This document shows positions 6,011 through 10,094 of a stretch of DNA of 10,094 bases, piece after piece; the first letter of the stretch is position 1; each line of letters opens with the position of its first letter. The DNA is from Rhizobiales bacterium UBA697 (GTDB lineage: Bacteria; Pseudomonadota; Alphaproteobacteria; Rhizobiales; Ancalomicrobiaceae). A program made the translations under genes and the position numbers. The DNA lies in assembly GCA_002298965.1 (NCBI GenBank), contig DBMN01000141.1, forward strand, positions 1 through 10,094, written 5' to 3'. The notes under the pieces were generated by a model. That model made no database searches. It was not told the DNA's origin and was given only the letters and a program-made list of their open reading frames with translations.

Positions 6011-7435
6011 ATGTCGCGCACCCACGCCCTCGCGACCCTCCTGCGCTCCGCCGCCACGCTCGTGGCGGTGGCCGGGGTGACGGTCCTCGTCGGTTGGGGC
6101 GCGATCCACTGGGCCGAGATGCGCGGCGTCGACGACCTCACCCGCGACGCCGGCTTCGCCGACCACCATCCCCCCGCCCCCGACCCGCGGTCGGAGGAGG
6201 AGATGGAGAGCCTGCGGCAGTTCCCCGCCGGGGCGAAGGCGCTCCAGCCCTTGATCGACGCCACGCCGACCGGCGGCACGCTCCGTCTCGAGGCGGGGAT
6301 CTACGCCGCGCCCGGCCGGATCGACCGGACCATGCGGATCGAGGGCACGCCCGGCGGCACGATCGTCGACGGCGGCGGCATCGGCTCGATCCTGACGGTC
6401 GAGGCCGCCGACGTGCTGATCTCCGGCCTCACCCTGCGCAACTCCGGCGACCGCCACGAGACCACCGACAGCGCCGTCCGGCTCCGCGGCCGCAACGGCG
6501 TCTTCCGCGACAACACCATCGAGGACTGCCTCTTCGGCTTCGAGCTGAAACAGGCCGACGGCAACGTCATCCGCCGCAACCGCATCGGCTCGAAGGACCT
6601 GCCGCAGGCGCTGCGCGGCGATTCGGTCCGCGTCTGGTACTCGAACGGCAACCGCATCGAGGACAACGAGATCACCGGCGTGCGCGACACCGTGATCTGG
6701 TACTCGAAGGGCAACAGCCTGACCGGCAACCGCATCGTCGACAGCCGCTACGGCATCCATCTGATGTATGCCCACGAGAACAAGGTCGAGAAGAACAGCT
6801 TCCTCTCCGACACCGTCGGCATCTTCCTGATGTATGCCAACGACAACGACGTCATCGACAACGTCGTCCACTGGGCGCAGGGGCCCTCGGGGATCGGCAT
6901 CGGCTTCAAGGAATCGTCGGGCACGAAGGTGATCTCCAACGATCTCTTCGCCAACGCGCGCGGCATCTTCATGGACGCCTCGCCCTACGATCCCGACAGT
7001 TTCAACCTCTTCCGCGACAACCGCATCGCCTACAACGGCACCGGCATCGCCTTCCATTCCGACTGGGAAGGCAACACGTTCGAGCACAACGCCTTCCTCG
7101 GCAACCACGTCTCGGTGACGGTGCTGGGCACCGGCGGGGCGGCGCGCAACCGCTGGAACGCCAACCACTGGGACGACTGGCAGGGCTTCGACCGCAACCG
7201 CGACGGCACCGGCGACACGCCCTACGAGATGTGGAGCTGGGCCGACCGGCTGTGGATGGACGTGCCCGACGCCCAGTTCTTCCGCACCGCGCCCTCGCTC
7301 GAGCTGGTCGACTTCGTCGAGCGCCTCGGCTCGCTGGTCGAACCGCGTCTGATCATGCGCGACGCCGCCCCCCTCGTCGACCTGCCCGCGGGCGTCGGCG
7401 CCCACGGCGTCCGCTCTCCGGAGAAGAAGTCATGA
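6011..7435 (+). CDS. nosD: NosD, periplasmic CuZ-maturation protein
   Basis: NosD is the periplasmic part of the NosDFY maturation system required to assemble the CuZ cluster of NosZ. The 474-residue product has one hydrophobic segment near 10-32 with no clear cleavage site, so it may stay anchored. A linker of about 45 residues, acidic and Pro-rich, follows. Next comes a right-handed beta-helix from roughly 75 to 405, with repeats of about 21-22 residues carrying N-x-I/V and aromatic steps. The clearest run is WYSNGN (209), WYSKGN (230), LMYAHEN (251) and LMYANDN (273). The ATG at 6011 has GAGG six bases upstream, and the stop overlaps the nosG start as ATGA. The C-terminal 70 residues after the helix have no motif I recognise. 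The family assignment is firm; the membrane anchor is a prediction. Confidence 0.93.
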   Translation: MSRTHALATLLRSAATLVAVAGVTVLVGWGAIHWAEMRGVDDLTRDAGFADHHPPAPDPRSEEEMESLRQFPAGAKALQPLIDATPTGGTLRLEAGIYAAPGRIDRTMRIEGTPGGTIVDGGGIGSILTVEAADVLISGLTLRNSGDRHETTDSAVRLRGRNGVFRDNTIEDCLFGFELKQADGNVIRRNRIGSKDLPQALRGDSVRVWYSNGNRIEDNEITGVRDTVIWYSKGNSLTGNRIVDSRYGIHLMYAHENKVEKNSFLSDTVGIFLMYANDNDVIDNVVHWAQGPSGIGIGFKESSGTKVISNDLFANARGIFMDASPYDPDSFNLFRDNRIAYNGTGIAFHSDWEGNTFEHNAFLGNHVSVTVLGTGGAARNRWNANHWDDWQGFDRNRDGTGDTPYEMWSWADRLWMDVPDAQFFRTAPSLELVDFVERLGSLVEPRLIMRDAAPLVDLPAGVGAHGVRSPEKKS

Positions 7436-8226
7436 GCGACGAAGACAGGCCCGAGCCGAGCCCGGCCGCCGCCCCCCGTCTGACCAAGGGCGGGGAGGAA
7501 CGGCGACGCTTCCTGCGCACCGTCGCGGTCGGCACCGGCGTCGTCTGCGCCACGCTCGCCGGCCTCGCGCAGCATCGCCTCGCCCACGCGGCGCCATTCC
7601 TGCGACCGCCCGGCGCCATCGACGAGGAGGCCTTCCTCGCCGCCTGCATCAAGTGCGGCCAGTGCGTCCAGGTCTGCCCGATCCAGGCGATCGAACTCGC
7701 CGACCTCGCGGCGGGCCTGTCGAACGGCACGCCCTACATCGCCGCCCGCGATCAGGCCTGCGACTTCTCCTGCGATGCCACCCAGTGCATCCTCGCCTGC
7801 CCGACCGGCGCGCTCTCGCACGAGATCGACAAGAAGGAACAGGTGAAGATGGGCGTCGCGGCGCTCGCCCGTCCCGACGCCTGTCTGGCGCGCAAGGGCC
7901 AGGGCTGGAAGGGTCCGGCCCGGGGGCCCGGTTTCGACGGCGTGCTGCGCTGGGCCGAGATCGACCGCTGGAAGGCCCAACCGATCGCCGGCCACCCCTA
8001 CGACCTCGACATCTGCGATCTCTGCGTCACCACCTGCCCGATCGACGGCGCCATCGCGCTCGAGCCGCTGAACCCGGCCGATCCCGCCGACCGCCGCCGC
8101 ACCCCGGTGGTGAAGGCTGCCTGCGTCGGCTGCGGCGTCTGCGAGATGATGTGCCCGGTCGATCCCGTCGCCATCGCCGTCACCCCGACCCCGGTCGGCC
8201 GCGAGCCGGAAAGGAAGCGGTCATGA
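7432..8226 (+). CDS. nosG: NosG, NapG-like periplasmic ferredoxin with four [4Fe-4S] clusters
   Basis: NosG is expected to accept electrons from the membrane partner NosH and pass them into the periplasmic chain to NosZ, as NapG does in NapGH. The 264-residue product has a twin-arginine signal (R24-R25-R-F-L, hydrophobic stretch about 31-46, possible AHA/A cleavage near 53), as expected for a protein that folds around iron-sulfur clusters before export. Four cysteine sets are visible: C72/75/78/82; C110/114/119/123; C151 with C195/198/202; and C231/234/237/241. The split third set matches the NapG pattern. It overlaps nosD and nosH by four bases each (ATGA) and has GGAG eight bases before its start. 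NapG itself is excluded by the nos context. Confidence 0.92.
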   Translation: MSDEDRPEPSPAAAPRLTKGGEERRRFLRTVAVGTGVVCATLAGLAQHRLAHAAPFLRPPGAIDEEAFLAACIKCGQCVQVCPIQAIELADLAAGLSNGTPYIAARDQACDFSCDATQCILACPTGALSHEIDKKEQVKMGVAALARPDACLARKGQGWKGPARGPGFDGVLRWAEIDRWKAQPIAGHPYDLDICDLCVTTCPIDGAIALEPLNPADPADRRRTPVVKAACVGCGVCEMMCPVDPVAIAVTPTPVGREPERKRS

Positions 8227-9239
8227 GCAACGGTTTCTTCTCCCGCCTCGTCGAGGGGCTGGCGCAGATGTTCGGCAAGACGCCGGAAAAGCCGGCGCTC
8301 GAGGACATGACACCGGCAATGGTCGATCTCCTCGCCTTCAAGAAGTCGCCCGACGAGCGCAAGCGCCGCAAGGCCTTCCTGATCGCCGAGAAGGTCGAGG
8401 GCCATCCGACCTCCAACACCTGGCGCTGGCGCCGCTGGGTCTCGATCCTGGTCGTCAACGGCCTCTTCGTCGCCTCCTACTGGGCCGACCTGCAGCTGAT
8501 CGAGGGCGCGCTGACCGCCAGCCGCGTCTTCGGCTTCCACTTCGCCGACCTCAACTCGTCGCTGCAGCTGATGCTCGCCCACGGCCATGTCGTCATCAAT
8601 CTGGTGATCGGCGTGACGACGGTGCTGGCGCTCTACGTGCTCGTCGGCGGACGGACCTTCTGCTCCTGGGTCTGCCCCTACCATCTCCTCTCCGAGATCG
8701 CCGAGAAGCTGCACCTGAAGCTCGCCGAGAAGCGGCTGGTGAAGGACCACGCCCTCGACCGCCGCCTGCGGCCGATCCTCTTCGTGGTCTTCGCGGCGCT
8801 CGCCTTCTTCTCCGGCTACACGCTGTTCGAGACGATCTCGCCGGTGGGCATTCTGTCGCGGGCGGCGACCTACGGCACCGCCGTCGGCCTGATCTGGGTG
8901 CTGCTCCTGCTGTCGATCGAGGTCCTGTGGTCGCGGCGCTTCTGGTGCCGCACCGTCTGCCCGATCGGCTTGACATATGGTATGGCGGGCGCCGTCGCTC
9001 CGGTCAGAATTCTCCACGTCGCCGAACACTGTCTCCACGAGGGAAAGTGCCGCGACGTCTGCCTGGTCCCCCATGTTCTGGAGGCGACCAAGCTGGGCTT
9101 TGGCCGCCGGACGGAAACCCCGGTCGGACCCGACTGCACCCGCTGTGCGATGTGCATCGACGTCTGCCCGACGGGCGCCCTGCGGTTCGACATCGTCGGT
9201 CTCTCCAGGCGGCCGGAAGCCGCCCCGAGCGAGACCTGA
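8223..9239 (+). CDS. nosH: NosH, NapH-like membrane quinol-oxidising iron-sulfur protein
   Basis: NosH probably oxidises quinol in the inner membrane together with NosG. The 338-residue product has a cytoplasmic N-terminal region of about 65 residues and four helices near 72-90, 123-142, 184-203 and 219-237. Two CxxxCP motifs characteristic of NapH follow helices 2 and 4 (C147/C151-P and C242/C246-P), and a C-terminal ferredoxin-like part completes it. The last cysteine set is canonical (C305/308/311/315). The one before it reads C270-LHEGK-C276-RDV-C280, so the position of the usual second cysteine is E273. AGGA seven bases upstream and the ATGA overlap with nosG support the start. NapH-type proteins are commonly shorter (about 280-300 residues), the excess here being N-terminal. 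Confidence 0.9.
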   Translation: MSNGFFSRLVEGLAQMFGKTPEKPALEDMTPAMVDLLAFKKSPDERKRRKAFLIAEKVEGHPTSNTWRWRRWVSILVVNGLFVASYWADLQLIEGALTASRVFGFHFADLNSSLQLMLAHGHVVINLVIGVTTVLALYVLVGGRTFCSWVCPYHLLSEIAEKLHLKLAEKRLVKDHALDRRLRPILFVVFAALAFFSGYTLFETISPVGILSRAATYGTAVGLIWVLLLLSIEVLWSRRFWCRTVCPIGLTYGMAGAVAPVRILHVAEHCLHEGKCRDVCLVPHVLEATKLGFGRRTETPVGPDCTRCAMCIDVCPTGALRFDIVGLSRRPEAAPSET

Positions 9240-9252
9240 CGGGATTGGATGG

Positions 9253-9287
9253 GATCGCGCACAGGCCGAGGGGCCCGGCGCGCGATC
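9253..9287 (+). terminator. Stem-loop between nosH and nosF (8-bp stem)
   Basis: GATCGCGC (9253-9260) pairs perfectly with GCGCGATC (9280-9287) over a 19-base loop. Two GGCC blocks inside the loop (9264-9267 and 9272-9275) could pair and extend the structure. It begins 14 bases after the nosH stop and has no T-run. Confidence 0.4.
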
Positions 9288-9291
9288 GTGG

Positions 9292-9308
9292 CGGGCGGAC
9301 CCCGCCCG
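9292..9308 (+). promoter_or_regulatory. Stem-loop next to the nosF start
   Basis: CGGGCGG (9292-9298) pairs perfectly with CCGCCCG (9302-9308) around a three-base loop, ending 14 bases before the nosF ATG. It sits immediately upstream of the region where the ribosome would load. It could restrict nosF translation or mark an RNA-processing site; either is inference. Confidence 0.4.
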
Positions 9309-9322
9309 GACGGACGGACGAC

Positions 9323-10094
<772 letters not shown>

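Noticed and set aside
8970..8985. TTGACATATGGTAT inside nosH as a promoter or FNR-like site
   Set aside because: TTGACA resembles a -35 box, but no -10 element lies at the right distance and the stretch encodes plausible NosH residues (LTYGM).

Overview
The window is a nitrous-oxide reduction (nos) gene cluster of the Sec-exported, 'atypical' or clade II type. All supported genes are on the + strand and run into one another in the order nosZ, diheme cytochrome c, diheme cytochrome c, nosB-like, nosD, nosG, nosH, nosF (cut by the window end). The DNA is strongly GC-rich and nearly all codons of the real genes end in G or C. With c-type cytochromes, Tat/Sec periplasmic proteins and an FNR/FixK-type operator, this points to a high-GC Gram-negative denitrifier or N2O reducer, most likely a member of the Pseudomonadota. 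Alphaproteobacteria are a reasonable guess, but this window does not prove the class.

Layout. Bases 1-280 hold no gene I can support. A perfect 14-bp FNR/CRP-family dyad lies at 281-294, followed by a leader of about 330 bases without a convincing gene. nosZ occupies 622-2913. A 197-base gap with three tandem perfect stem-loops separates it from two diheme cytochromes c (3111-3755 and 3788-4537). A second gap (4538-4802) carries two more strong stem-loops, a weak FNR-like site and a good ribosome-binding site. Then come nosB (4803-6002), nosD (6011-7435), nosG (7432-8226) and nosH (8223-9239), packed with 8-base spacing or 4-base ATGA overlaps. A third gap (9240-9322) has two stem-loops and leads into nosF, whose 3' end is outside the window.

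How the genes fit together. NosZ is the periplasmic copper enzyme reducing N2O to N2. Its CuA and CuZ ligands are all present. NosG and NosH resemble the NapG/NapH iron-sulfur quinol-oxidising pair and probably pass electrons from the quinone pool to the periplasm. The two diheme cytochromes are the obvious carriers from there to CuA. NosD and NosF belong to the NosDFY maturation ABC system needed to build CuZ. NosY and NosL would be expected just downstream. No nosR or nosX homologue is present in the window, as is usual for this cluster type.

The less ordinary points are the two diheme cytochromes placed directly behind nosZ, a cofactor-free C-terminal extension of about 120 residues on NosZ, a Cys-to-Glu change in one predicted NosH iron-sulfur motif, a Cys/His/Met-rich periplasmic segment in NosB, and stem-loops in every sizeable gap of the operon.
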